The notes below the pieces were generated by a model. The model had not been told where the DNA came from. It searched no databases and was given only the letters and a program-made list of their open reading frames with translations. A stretch of DNA of 64,000 bases. Source: Kudoa neothunni. Taxonomy: Eukaryota; Cnidaria. A program made the position numbers and the translations under genes. The first letter of the stretch is position 1; each line of letters begins with the position of its first letter. The DNA lies in contig OZ199838.1 in the NCBI GenBank assembly GCA_964304625.1, forward strand, positions 992,001 to 1,056,000, written 5' to 3'. Below are positions 1-12,618 of the stretch, piece by piece.

Positions 1-3000
1 CGACTTTCTAGGAGAAAGGATGAGAAAAGATTGCCGTCATAAGAATTACATCGAGAAAATATTTGTTGTCGAATGCATATATTTGCATCACTCTGTCGAA
101 ATATGCAGCCAAATAGTCGTTGTGGATATCTGTAGACGATACCAGACTGATGCATATATCACACAGTGACTAAAACACAATGAAATAATCCAACTTCGTC
201 TGACCCTTCTCAAAATGTTAACCGCAAATCGAATTAAGATCTCACATTAAAAACTGAACAATATGCAACATTATAAGGTGTTTCTAGTTGTCTAAGTAGT
301 GAATTGTTCCAAACGATAACATTCTACAACATAACCTCAATCACTCCCTTAATACACAATACGCAACCAACCCCATAAGAATCTTCAACATCACACAAAT
401 AAATTATAATTTCACAACATTTATTAACAACATCAATTCCTAAAAACAGTATAACACATAAAATTCATATCAATTTTATAATAGGTAATAAACTTTTATA
501 AAATTTCCAAACGGTTAAAAACAGCATTGGCAGTAGTCGGGAGTATGGTAATTCGATATACATCTGTGGAAATATAATTAAATATAAATTCCAACCAACT
601 TCTAACTATCTACTTGCAATAAATAATACAATGCATCAATCGAATGAAGAATGTGTTTATTGAAGGGTAGGTGGAACGTTCGATTATATCAATAAGGAGG
701 CATGAGAATTCATGAACAATATAGTTAGGAGGTTCGATCAAACTAAAAATAAGTAAAAAATTGATTTTAAATCTCATGAATAAAGTTCTATTACGATTTT
801 ATGCACCGGGCTGCAACAGCGTTGTTTATAGTTGGACTTCGTAGCCAATGCGAAAGGAGATCAAATCTCTAAAAGCATATATTTTAGAGTATTTTGTGTT
901 AGAATTACGTTGAATGAGCTGATGAATTTACATCGGGATAAATAATTTGTTTCAAACAAAGACAGTAGCTAATCAAATTACAACATACCCCCAAATGATC
1001 TATTGAATAATCAAAAAATTGTATGCGCAAAATGATTCATTATCACTTCTGACGCATTGAATGTTGATCTTGTTTAGGGATAAACACAATGAACGATATA
1101 GCTTTCCAAGATCACGAATAAATGCAGGATTGCAGTCAGGGTTGTGAACTCCAGACGCAATTAGTGTTAGGTGAAAGTAATAGTTTTCCAAATACTGAAT
1201 CCTAAATTCAAAGGTTATGAAATATAGTTAAAGTTTTTTCGGTCATACGCATTATTGACGCCATCCAGATTTTCTATCAATGCAGACAAAAGAGAGTGAA
1301 GGCGTTCAATGAAATTGTAAAAGTCGAACACACAAATAATCTCCACGATAAACTGAAAGGGAGGAAAAATTAAGGAAATTATTTATAAGGTAAAACAACC
1401 CGTACTGAATATATCACGAAAATTAGATCCCTGGTTTTAAATCCATTGTTCTCGATAAAAGTTGACATTTCCGAGACCCAATTGTCAAAAATATCAGTGT
1501 ATAAATTAGGTGTTGAGGATTCTGAGGGGATTATGGCATCAACTGTTTTGCGATCTAGAGGTTGGCCTTGTTTTTGGTTGGAATCACGGGGATTTGTATT
1601 AGGAAAATTCACTTCCAACTCTCCCAAGTTGTACAAAGTGAATACACTCAAGATTTGATTTCCATTCGCAATATGACTGTCAAGTATTTCTTCGAAACTA
1701 TCATTTGTGACGATACCATCTTGCGAGAACTATCTCAAAATAATTCTATTAGCTAATTTCGAATTTTAGAGGCTACTCTCAATTATATTACTATCATTAA
1801 TGCGCACATATTATAATGGTTTCACTCGAGTTATTTTATGACAGAAAATTAATTGACTGCCACAGAGTTATAATTACATTATGTTTTTCCCGTTTTCTTA
1901 ACAAAAATTTCTGATTTAAATTTAAATCGACGTTTATTTTTAATCCTTCAGTACACAATAGTCCAATTTGCAAAAGATTTGATGAAACACATATAAAACT
2001 CTAAAATTTGTTAATTAAATATTTAATATATCGTTAATATATTAGATTAATGGCACAACAGAACGAGTTGATAGCTGTTTCGTCCTATCTGCCATCAAAA
2101 TATGTTTTTGTTTTGAGAAGTTACGTTCAAACTGCAATCGACGAGAAAACTTGGTGTCAAATCTGAGCAATGTTTAAAAGTATGGGATACTTCGAATATA
2201 TTCGTCTTTTGATACAGTTACAAAAGATATCAGCTTATATATGTGTTTATTATATTTAATTTGCTTGTTAACTCTATTCGGTTACAATATTTACAAACTA
2301 GTTTTTCATCTGTGTTCTCCAAATCATTCCGTTCAATGAATAATCTGTTAATATTCCTATGTTATACCCATTTCAATGAAAAATCCGCTGGTAAACGTAC
2401 CCGAAGAACCGGCGGAACAAAAAACATTGAAATTAATCGAAAACGACCTGGCCTAATTATAATGTATAACATTAAAGCCTTAAAAGGTCCAAACATATCA
2501 ATAACTCTTTTATTTATTAATTTATTGACACATTATTTTATTTTTTAAAATTTATAATCATATATGGTGTTTTCTCATAAAAACAGACTTTAAAATTTAA
2601 TATATTTAAAGGTGAGAATAGCCGCCCTGTTTATAAATCACGTTCTCGGTTTCATCGAAAATCGCCTATTCAAAATTATTTTAACGAAACAATTTTATAA
2701 TCATATACTATCGTTATAACAACAAATTTTTATAAAGTTAATGATATATATATGATTTAAATAAATAATATAAAAGATTAACTATTCGTAATCTAAATTA
2801 AATTTACAGTTTTTAGTCCAAAATCAAAATATATTCACATAGAAAAATATTTTACTCATATTAAGAGCTTCTTTCTTTATATTTAATAGAATAAATCTTC
2901 TTCATAGTTAAGCTTACGTCTGATGAAACGAGATATTTGGAGGGAGAATTCTCTCAATTAAAAAAATGCCAACTTACATCATTATATGCGGAAAGGTAGT

Positions 3001-4593
3001 AGACCGACTTGACAATTGTTTCGAAATTTTCTTCAATACACTTACTTAAGGATCCCCATTGAAATATTCGTATCAAACAAAACAATGCGATTCCTGAAAG
3101 GTCTTTTATCAACCTGTATGGTGCTAAAACATATATGAAACATTTGGGAAGATTGAAATGCCTATGGGAGGAATACCTGATTGAATTTTGTAAGTAATAT
3201 ACGTGGAATTGTAAGAAGAAATATACAACGTTAGATTTAACAGATCGTTAACCCACTTCTCCTTTTCGAGGTCAATGATGTAAGGATATTGTATTATTAT
3301 CAAATACACAACCTATACAATAATAGAAATAATTTTGATAATTTATTTTTAACAAAATGACAAATACACGGACTATAACCAGAACAATATCAAAGTTTTC
3401 ACCAAATAAATTAATTTCATAAATCAAATGATTGAGACGATCCACAAAGTTTGATATAAACACATAAAGGTCAGAGTTTGGATTAAACTATTTTAGGTGA
3501 GTAAATAGCAAAATCGAACTGATTACCTTCACATCATTTGTGGTGTATTTGTTTATTTTTAGCAGCAAAATTTCCATCAAAACTAGCAGCAGTTTCACCA
3601 GTTCATTAGAGTTAATACATTTCTAATTAATCTACATAGAAAATATATTCACCCAGATTAACGTTTACATTTTTTAGGTTTAATTCATTATAAAACACGT
3701 TGTTCATCGTGTGTAAACATTCCAAATAAAATTTGATATATTGATCGCCCTCCGTGTAACTAACCAATTCTAAAATATTTTAAATAATATATCTGTTATA
3801 AATATATTTCATTCTGAAGAAAATAATTCATCCAAAAAATATACTTAGAAGTAATACAACTATTTTCGTAAGTCTTTCTCTGTTAAAATTAGTGGTGAGA
3901 ATTTGATGTACAATGGGAAGCAAATTCAGATAATCGTCAGGTTTGTATTTTGATGTAACCAATCTCATAAATATTTCCGACTATTATTGATAACATTCAG
4001 CTCAACAAATTAAAACTCTGGGGTTACCAGTATGGAATATATTGTGGGGGATTTCACAATTAAATAAAGTTTATATGTATTGTTTGCAATCTCAAGTTTA
4101 GAAACCTACAGTTATTAGTATTGGGAACGTTAGAATATTGATTTATAAGTATTTTTGTGTGCATTACCTTTTGGCTAGATGCATTGAGATCAAATTTCAG
4201 GTTCTCTACAAATGTTGGATCATCGCAACTTCGAATTACCAATTCTTCCAGGTACCGTACTGAAATCTAATAAATTTAAATGTGGGTTACAAAAATAGCG
4301 TTTTATTGAAGAATATTCCATTCCACAATAAAAATTTCAACTACCAACGCAAGATTAAAACAGTCGTGGTAATCTAACAGATTTTTTATCAGCGTGATGT
4401 AATATTCTAATCAAATGGACAAAGTTAAAATCCCTAATTTCATTATCGTCTATTATATAAATTTACCGTCCGAGTTTTTAATAGTTTCATATTTTTCTTC
4501 TGACGCCTCTCTTTCTCTTACATCAGCGGAATTCATAGACCTCAAAACTTTATTGGTAATTTCCATGACTTCTTCGATCTCAATGCCCCCCAT
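1..4593 (-). CDS. Gene A: helical-repeat, importin-beta-like protein (many exons, runs off left edge)
   Basis: The ATG is at 4593 and the gene continues past the left edge of the window. The first exon reads MGGIEIEEVMEITNKVLRSM and continues with an acidic, Glu-rich helix resembling the importin-beta N-terminal (IBN_N) pattern; the following exons encode amphipathic helices like HEAT repeats. Exons align one for one with gene B (24864-30683): near 4.45-4.59, 4.34-4.40, 4.16-4.27, 3.87-4.02 and 3.48-3.65 kb, then 2.97-3.30 kb, 1.38-1.73 kb, about 1.0-1.3 kb and 1-170. Introns are about 40-80 nt with GT-AG ends, except a longer one between about 1.8 and 2.6 kb. A short exon near 2.63-2.68 kb is also matched in gene B. 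No frame break was seen in the exons I followed. If the family call is right it would be a nuclear transport receptor. That it is coding is well supported; the family is tentative. Confidence 0.6.
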
Positions 4594-4619
4594 ACTTAAT
4601 ATTTGAATAATGGGTTATC

Positions 4620-7600
4620 GAAGTAAAGAACGATTGCGCTAAATCAAAATTTTTAATTAAAAATAACAATAATTAGAATTTCAAATAATGATTTAATTGA
4701 ATAATGGTATCTGTTTGTATTGGTTACCAAGTAGAATTCCTAGGCTTCCGTGTCGTGCGAGACAAAATTTGTAATAGTATTGTATATATATATATATTTA
4801 AAATCATGGATATAATAATAAAATATTTATTATATATTGAATGAAACAATGTTGAAAAATTTAACCTAATTAATAGTTCTTATGATATAGATTATTTCTA
4901 TTCTAATAACAATAAATTATATCTAATATTTAATTTGGGAAGACATTTTTTATCACACAGGAACTGAATTAGAGAATTAACACTGATACGAATCAAAAAA
5001 TGATAGTTAATTGTTACCGTAGTTCCCATTAAAAACTATTTAACAGCGATGTCAACCAACCTCGATTGTACGTCCGGAAAATCAAGAATTCTTTGAAAAC
5101 GTCAAAATTATATGTAAACTTATATTACATAAATTTATTGTTAACTTGGAATTTCAAAGTTGTGACCCCACATAGTCGATGAGCTTAAAATTCTCGCGAT
5201 AGAGTAAGAGCATCTAGAGTAGAGCGCAGCATTCTTATGCAACCGTTGAATTGCAAAAAATCATTCTAAAGGCTTGTTCTTACAATAAAATATATAAATT
5301 AAATAAAAATTTTCCTTTTTTTAATTTTTCTCTAGTTTATACATCCGATAATTTAAGTTTTTGTAGTATATTACGTTAGATCCCCATTACCAACGAACGG
5401 ATGAATTATACCACCTTCGGACTGCTGCCATATCGTTATGCTGTACATAATTAAAATATGATTTACGCATTATGATTCATCGATTGTTTGTTCCATACAA
5501 CTTCCAAAAGGATTCTGATAATTAAATCTCGTATTATTGATTTTTATAGATCGTTCTGAAAAAAAGTTTTCATTATAACGCTTATAAAATGCTGAAAAAA
5601 GAAAATGCTTCTTTAGCAAATTCATCAAGCAAATGCTACATACTAATAAACAATATAATTTTAATGTCTTTATTAAACACTAGTGCGAACTGACCTGCTT
5701 TTCTTTGGAAATATGTTGTATTGAGAAGCTTTTTAAAACATTTGGAAATTATATTAATGTTTAAAATTAGCCTATAGAAGGAATCAAACAATATATTTTA
5801 AACATCATATTTAAACGACTATGATTAGCCAAATTAAAATTATGATCATTTCTGGGCGAAGCGTACCGACCCTAGTCATATATTAACAATTAAGTTACCC
5901 TCAACTAAAATTAAATAATTTATCATAAATTTCATATGTTTTTGCATTCCAAACTATCTAAATCCTTTAAATGTGATATCTAAAACGTTATTTATTGGCT
6001 CCTGGAATTTTTCAAAGTCGATTTGTGACCTTACGTAAAAAGCATGTTAAACGCCGTTTAATAGAAGTTAAAAATAGAAAAAGATATAGGAAAGGAGATA
6101 ATCTACGGAAATTAATTTTTGTTGCTCAAATTAGTAATCATAAGCCAAGCATAATTATAGTGCGCCATTTATCACAAACGGCCACAAATTGTTTCAATAT
6201 ACAAAAAATAATAAAAATAATTGGATTAAATCAAAATACAACTATATTCATTAATATTAATCACTGAAAGTTCAACTTTGCGGATTATTTCTATGAAATC
6301 TACTGACACAGTGCTTGTATTATAAAGCTTCAAGCTATCTGATTATAGCATACATTACCAGTTCGCCATTAATGAAGCAAATGTAGAGTTATCTCCTATT
6401 TAAAACCATTAATAGAATTTCCAGGATGTTTATCAAGTAAAATATTTTAAAACTGTTGTAGAGGCTTTTATATTTCTGCGCTTTAAGGTAGATACAATTT
6501 AATTGTAGCCGTCGTGTATATTATACAGTTAGTATTAATAGTCGTAATATCGTAATGATTTGATGTAATTCCCTTCACAGTATATAATGAGGGTTAATGG
6601 ATATAAGTGATGTGACAAATTCCCGACATAATTGATTTTTTCGTGCACACATTATAAATTATAATTTTCCCGCCAAAATGTATATACAATGATGGTAAAA
6701 ATGCGGAATAGTGACCGCAATCCAAATCAACAACAACGTACAAAACTGAACCTGTTGAATATTTTAATAATGAGTATTGATCAGTATTGCGCCATTTGTC
6801 ATCAGAATAGCATTTGCAGTAATATATTAATGCAGAGAACTCCTTGTGCCTCGCGATTTTTTCGACAGGCTATACCATCAATTAAATTAGCTCGGGTAAA
6901 GCATGCTTTGCGTTGTATAATTTAAGTCGGACAACTCTAATTTTGTTGGATCGTCTATTGTTAAATTTGTCTATAAGAAAAAAAAGTCGTATTTTATACA
7001 GGCATCAGGTTTTCAGTTGTAGCATATGCATAACCATAATATCAAAAATAATATATTGAAAGAAGATAAGTCATTCCAGACAAAAATTAAAGCATAAATA
7101 TAACGCTAATCTGGGTTTAAAAATATAGGATTAATATTCAAACTAATTATAATTTATAATCTGAAAATTCGGCAACTATTCTGCATTTTAACCACAAATA
7201 TAGATAACATCGTTTAATGAACATTTGTTAGAGCATATAAAAGGAAATTCTAACTTTAACTGAACATCACCATGACATAAGTACCAATATATCCTTTTGA
7301 TGATATCCTGTAATCCGTTTAACCATCTTTAAATCGGAAAAATCGCTATATTTCTAAATAATTTTAGGAACATATAATGGTATAAAATAATTAAAGGATT
7401 TAATAAAAATTAAGAGACATTAACAGAATTTTTCTTTTAAATCCATTGATACGGAGAATTTAAATCATTTTATGTTCACCTTTTTTAAAAAACGATACAT
7501 TTGTATAAGATCAGTTACTGAATATTATAATGAAGTCATTATTTTAATATTTTAGAGTTTTTCCATTTATCCCAACAGAGTGACTCCCAAAATAATGCTG

Positions 7601-8730
7601 GATGACAAGTTATATCATTTGTTTTAAAAAAAAATTTAGAATAATCTGTAAAACAGTTTGATAGTTGCTATACTTGTTTTATTATTTTTTATTAAATATA
7701 ATCATACATAATTTTTTTCAAAAGGTAATTTATAGATTAAACTAAAAACTTTGAAAATCAGAAAATATTAAATTTTGTCGTGTTTGAATTATCAAACAAT
7801 TTGAGCGATAAAATTTTATCCATTGAATAAAAACAAAAAAAATTTATAAACTAAAAACCTTATTTTGACACAATAAATAATGATCCAATTTATATTCTAT
7901 AAGTTGGATATGAATTAATTGATTTGTTCTGTTTGTAAAATATAATACCACTCTATAGTGTGTTTAATTCATCAGTTGGTAAAATAATTTTGGTGAAAAA
8001 TATTATAAAAGATTTCAGACAACGAATGTGATAAAATATCTGAAGAATAAGGAAATTCGCAAGTTTTTGTTTACGGAAGAGAGACTACACGCGGGAATGC
8101 TTTTGCTCGAAGTGGGATTTAGTGAAAATTTAGAAGTCATTTCTGAGGCTGAGTATATGTGATCCATATTTATATATTTTATTAAAAAGAATTACGAAAA
8201 AATATTCTCAAGGGTACATTATTTAGATGTCTCAGGCGTTATAATCACTAAATACGATATTGGATGATAAGACACCTTCGGTGTGTTAATATTGCATATA
8301 ACATCTACCCGATTATATGTCGAGCTCTAAAATGATAAAACTAATCTGAAAGGAATCATGGAACCAATTCAACCTATACGTGACTGTCCGATGTTCGTCT
8401 ACAAAAAGCTAATTTACACATTTCTACAGTAAAATCTCAATAGTGCCCAATTTGGTATTTGGTAATTCGTTATATTTTACCATATTTTGTGATAATTGTA
8501 TCTTAATATGAAATAATATGAAATGATATAATAATTTATAATATTAGGAACCTATTTTTTTTGATTTAATTTTTACATAAGATATAAGAATGTGAAAAAT
8601 TAATGATTCCGCTATTATGTATCTCAAATTGTGTCACATTAATCCCCTTAATCTTCAAACTGTTTCGCATTAAATACCAAGAATGACTCACCCCAAGGAA
8701 GTATTGAAGGTGAAATCAAAATAACCGAAC
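4620..8730. other. AT-rich intergenic stretch, no gene recognised
   Basis: There are short open frames at 5995-6267 and 6689-6925 (plus), and a possible coding-like fragment near 8.04-8.16 kb. None shows a convincing motif or a partner elsewhere in the window. Long A/T runs are common. Confidence 0.6.
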
Positions 8731-8820
8731 ATTATAAATTACGGTGAATAGTTACAGGATGGGTTCGAAATTTAGATTAAGGACGTCGGTGACACTCCGC
8801 TTAGATGCTGATAGCATATA

Positions 8821-9876
8821 CATAATCGAATCCGGTTTATCCGAAAATATTTGGATTTGGTATTTTCGTTTCGAGACTGAAATTTCGGTTAAACGAAATT
8901 CTAAGAATGAGCATGTACGGAGGGGGAAAATTGTAGGTTGGTTACATACTTTATTTTTCATTATTCAATGTTTGTTTTACATTATTAAAGAAAACTCTAC
9001 TATATATAAATTATACTAGTGAATACAAGTGTTATAACATTAGTTTAAGGAAGAGTAGTTCTAGATCCAATGTAATCGACGCACACATACCACCAATACG
9101 TGCGACCTTAACGCCGTTCCGCCATATTAGAATGATACATTGTAGGTTCAAAAAAGCTATTTTTATTGATTTTTTTATAATTTTTTTATCTATTTGGAAT
9201 ATTGTGAGTGGTATTAATAATGAATTGTAAGAATAATTAAAGTAACAATGAGAATATTTTCCCCGAATTCTCCATAACGATATTTAAAATTTCCTCTTTA
9301 GTTTATGATATAGCCTTATTCTAACAATTTAATTTTGATTGTTACGACTCAATAAGACTTAAAAGTGAAGGTGTTAGGGGAAAAAAACTGATGTGTGAAC
9401 ATTGTTGAATTGGGTTAACTCCATGGATAAATTGGTCTTATGAAGTCACTACTAGTTTATGATTAAACAATCCAATAAATTCCATTTTTTTTATTTTATT
9501 ACTCATGAATAGATAAAAGGGAATCTGTCTTTACTCAACATTTTTTCTGTTCTTTATCAAAATGGTTGTATTTTGAACATAAAATACTATATTATTTACG
9601 TTATTTTGCTTCTATTAATCAAACATAAACTTAAAATGAAAAAATAACGAACATAGGCGCCATAAAAGTAAATGTAGATGTCATTTTAACCAGATATTAA
9701 TCTGGTTTTCAAGACACTTTTACCTGAAAATTCCAGCCAGAAGTTGTTCTTGATCGAGATTGCTGAAATTTTCAGTTAAAACGAAATTTTTTTATTTAGA
9801 ATCTACATCATTTTAAAATAAATTTTTAAAAAAATGGTTCGGATAGCGCGATTTTCGGATAAACGGGGTTAGACTG
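8821..9876. mobile_element. Non-autonomous pogo/Tigger-like DNA transposon (copy in left duplicate)
   Basis: The left end reads CGAATCCGGTTTATCCGAAA and the right end, reversed, reads CAGTCTAACCCCGTTTATCC. The shared CCGTTTATCCGAAAAT-type inverted ends are typical of pogo/Tigger elements, and the element is flanked by TA on both sides (8819-8820, 9877-9878). The 1056-bp interior is AT-rich with no transposase recognised, so it is likely non-autonomous. A second matching segment near 9.70-9.80 kb contains degenerate repeats of the end motif. Confidence 0.72.
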
Positions 9877-10574
9877 TATTTAATTTAGTTACAATTCATA
9901 TAACCAATCATTATATCAAATATTTAAAAACTCTGAGAGGAATCATACAATTAACGAGAATTGTTGAAAAAAATGATTATTTGTATCGTATACGCATATA
10001 CGTGTCTTGGTATTGCGTAACTTTTCCTTATTCCTAAAAATTTGACGAAATATCGAGAGTTTGGTGGGAATTAAGTCATAATTATTTTGTTTGTCATTAG
10101 TAAAACATCGACGGTATTTTATGTTTAGTTAATTGCAGTTTTAATCGTTTCTATTTTCTTCAAGTCTAAATATTCCATTTTTTATCTAATGAAATTGATT
10201 AAAACCAAATTTTTATTTGTACAACTGGTTAGAAATAGAAAGAATTAGAGGTGGTTACCGTTTACTTCGTAATTAATTTTAACTTCACATGGACAAGAAT
10301 ACATTACTTCTCATTCTAATCCGATTAAATGAATAAAAACTCTTTTATTGGCAAAAAAAATAATGATAAAAATATTTACAATATTATTAATTTTGTCGTC
10401 AAAAAGTATATGTGTAAAATAAAAAACAACAAAATATAATAAATAAGAAAATATAAATTTAATTGTCTATAAGCTAATTAATGATTATATGATATCTCTA
10501 ATGTTTAATTTTCTTATGAGTTATAACCTAGGTAACACCTCAATAACATTATTATATCAGGAACATTTTATATA

Positions 10575-12111
10575 TACCAAACACAAAAAACAACCATAGA
10601 GGGCATTCGACAGTAGCCGTTCCGGCAGTCGAACCATTTCCAGCGTCGGCTTGAGGAGTAACACTACTACTACTACTAATACTACCATTACTACTACTAC
10701 TAATACTACTACTACCCACCACCAACATTGCTTACAGTTGCGCTGGCGGTCAAAGGTGTTTCACAGATTTTTTTTGCATGTTTCTTGATCTTTAAAGTTA
10801 TTCAAGTTTATTTCTATTCCGTTAGATCTAAATGATTGACAAGTCTTTGCATTTTTGTCCAGATGTTTCATAATAAAATCGATCTATCTTGTATACATCG
10901 TTTTCACCAACAACTCCTACCCTTTGGTTGGTTACACGCATCAACAGCTTTAAGTTCACCAACGTGAGCAGCTATTTTTTTTAGTTTAATATCTTAAATA
11001 AATATTTATATTCTCGTTATAATGAAATACTGGCAGGACAATAACTTGCACAAAGTTCCACTGAACTAAATATATTTTTCTCTCCATCGTCGACCTTGAC
11101 AGTTGCACCAGGGGCTAACGTCAAAAAAAGGGAGGCATGCCTTTCTTGTTTTGTTAAAATAGTAATATTCTTTTAAATTAGTATTATCAATATTAGTATT
11201 TTGAGGTGGCACTTGGTAGGGGCTGGTGGCGTTGCACGCAGCGACATAGTCAGCTACATTTGATTACATATGAGTTCCTAACACAATGAATACTTATGCA
11301 TATATCTGCGCATGTTGGTAGATCATCAAAATAACCCCTTTTGGCCTCCATACCTACAGCGGCGTAAACACATTTCTTTTTGTCTCTATGGAGGATAATT
11401 CCCCATTTTTGGTGTTGCATTATTCACTTCTGCTGCGAATAGACAATCAAAACTCATTAGGGACTTTTGTCAGTTTGTCCTCACCAGTGTCATCCTCGAC
11501 CTTACTGTTTACTTTATCTAAAATAATTTTCTCCAAATTCTTCTACAAATTGTATACGCTTACTTTGGCAGGCATTTTTACATTCAGATTCAGTTTCAAA
11601 GTTATTGGCATTCCCGCCACATCCGCTGTACTCGAATTTGTGGCAAGAGTTTTTGGCAACACCCGCCTTCGACAGCAGATTTTGAGTAATACCATCTGAC
11701 CGATTTATTTTCCCCTGATAACTTACATGAACCCTTTGATACACTTAATTCACAAGCATTTGATTTCTCTTCAGGTGTGAATTTTACTAGTTAATGTATT
11801 AAATTACGTAAATTAATAATCGATTACGATGATTCTCACAAACAGCCTTTGATACAAAAATTATTAAAATTTCCAAGAGATCCCAAATATTTAAATGGTT
11901 TGCATTTGGCGGTGTTAACGTCTACGTACCATCTATCAACTACAGCTGCATCTTGCTGTGGTTTAGTCATCCAAGAAGGAGGAGCACCTGCATCCAATAC
12001 ATAAGAATCCAAAGCTCGTTCTATTATTAAATAATTATATTTATTTTAAATATCGAGATAACCGAGTGAAATAGTTGTTACAAACGACGAAAATATCCAC
12101 AGAATAATCAT
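10575..12111 (-). pseudogene. K1: five-unit Kunitz gene copy, looks broken
   Basis: This has the same plan as the intact copies: signal-peptide exon (start at 12111), five Kunitz-type exons and a low-complexity tail with the C-terminal Trp/Cys motif still recognisable near 10.58 kb. Compared with K2 it carries several breaks, mostly in homopolymer runs, so it is either a recent fossil or a noisy assembly of a live copy. Unit 1 and the flanks match K2. Unit 2, with intron 3 and the start of unit 3 (about 11.49-11.79 kb), matches K6 instead, which suggests gene conversion. The tail region (about 10.64-10.73 kb) is dominated by ACT trinucleotide repeats on the plus strand. The copy lies inside the left half of the 3.9-kb duplication. 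Confidence 0.75.
10661..10718. repeat. Trinucleotide (ACT)n tract in the K1 tail
   Basis: This is an interrupted run of ACT/AAT triplets on the plus strand at the place where K2 has a mixed ACC/AGC/ACT triplet tract. It lies in the low-complexity tail. Confidence 0.85.
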
Positions 12112-12364
12112 TGTTTGGAAAATAAATACTTAATTTAAATCAAGTTCGTATTTTAACGAAGTAATATAATGCATTTAAGAATAATTTTTACCAATTGATT
12201 CATAAATGAACAATAATAATTTGATTAATACTATTATCTTATAGATTATTTTTAGTTTTTGCTATATTAATAATCGTCCTAATGTACAATGAAACAAATA
12301 TTAAACAAAAAATATTTATAAATAAAATTTAGATGATAAATCTTTTTTATGGTGAAATAACTGA

Positions 12365-12430
12365 TTTATAACTTTAGGTTCTATATTCAAGATAATCTAA
12401 TAACCTTTAGAGATTATTGTCAATAATTCA
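12365..12430 (-). promoter_or_regulatory. Conserved upstream block of K1
   Basis: On the minus strand it contains AATCTCTAAAGGTTATTAG and GATTATCTTGAATATAGAAC. It starts 254 nt upstream of the K1 start codon and is shared with K2, K3, K4 and K6. It is a candidate promoter or enhancer element; the function is inferred only from conservation and spacing. Confidence 0.5.
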
Positions 12431-12618
12431 AATCTGACATTGCCAAAAACGTTTATGTCCTGAAATTAGAATGTTTAGAAATGGATTAAATATGAGATCA
12501 GATAACAAAATATTATTTTTATGGATAATATTTATAATAAAATGATATATATATAAAATTTATATAAAATGGTGCAATCACAGGACAGACATCATCGAAT
12601 CACAAAATTATTTATAAT

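Larger units (their letters stand above)
8731..12618. repeat. Left copy of a 3.9-kb direct duplication
   Basis: It begins ATTATAAATTAC and ends TTTATAAT. It holds a pogo/Tigger-like element, AT-rich DNA, K1 and its upstream region. It aligns with 14665-18567 almost base for base outside the K1/K2 tail and unit 2-3 exons. Differences are mostly one-base length changes in A or T runs. Confidence 0.9.

Noticed and set aside
2243-2548. Plus-strand 101-residue frame inside gene A
   Set aside because: It lies opposite the long intron of gene A, has no motif and no counterpart frame in gene B.
5995-6267. Plus-strand 90-residue frame rich in Lys/Arg, faintly like ribosomal protein L7
   Set aside because: Similarity is limited to a few hydrophobic and basic positions, the rest of L7 is absent, and no splice partner was found.
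6689-6925. Plus-strand 78-residue frame with several cysteines
   Set aside because: No recognisable motif, no paralogue in the window and no clear gene structure around it.
8744-9019. Frame of about 90 residues duplicated at 14678
   Set aside because: It spans the end of the pogo/Tigger-like element and its flank; its presence twice is explained by the 3.9-kb duplication.
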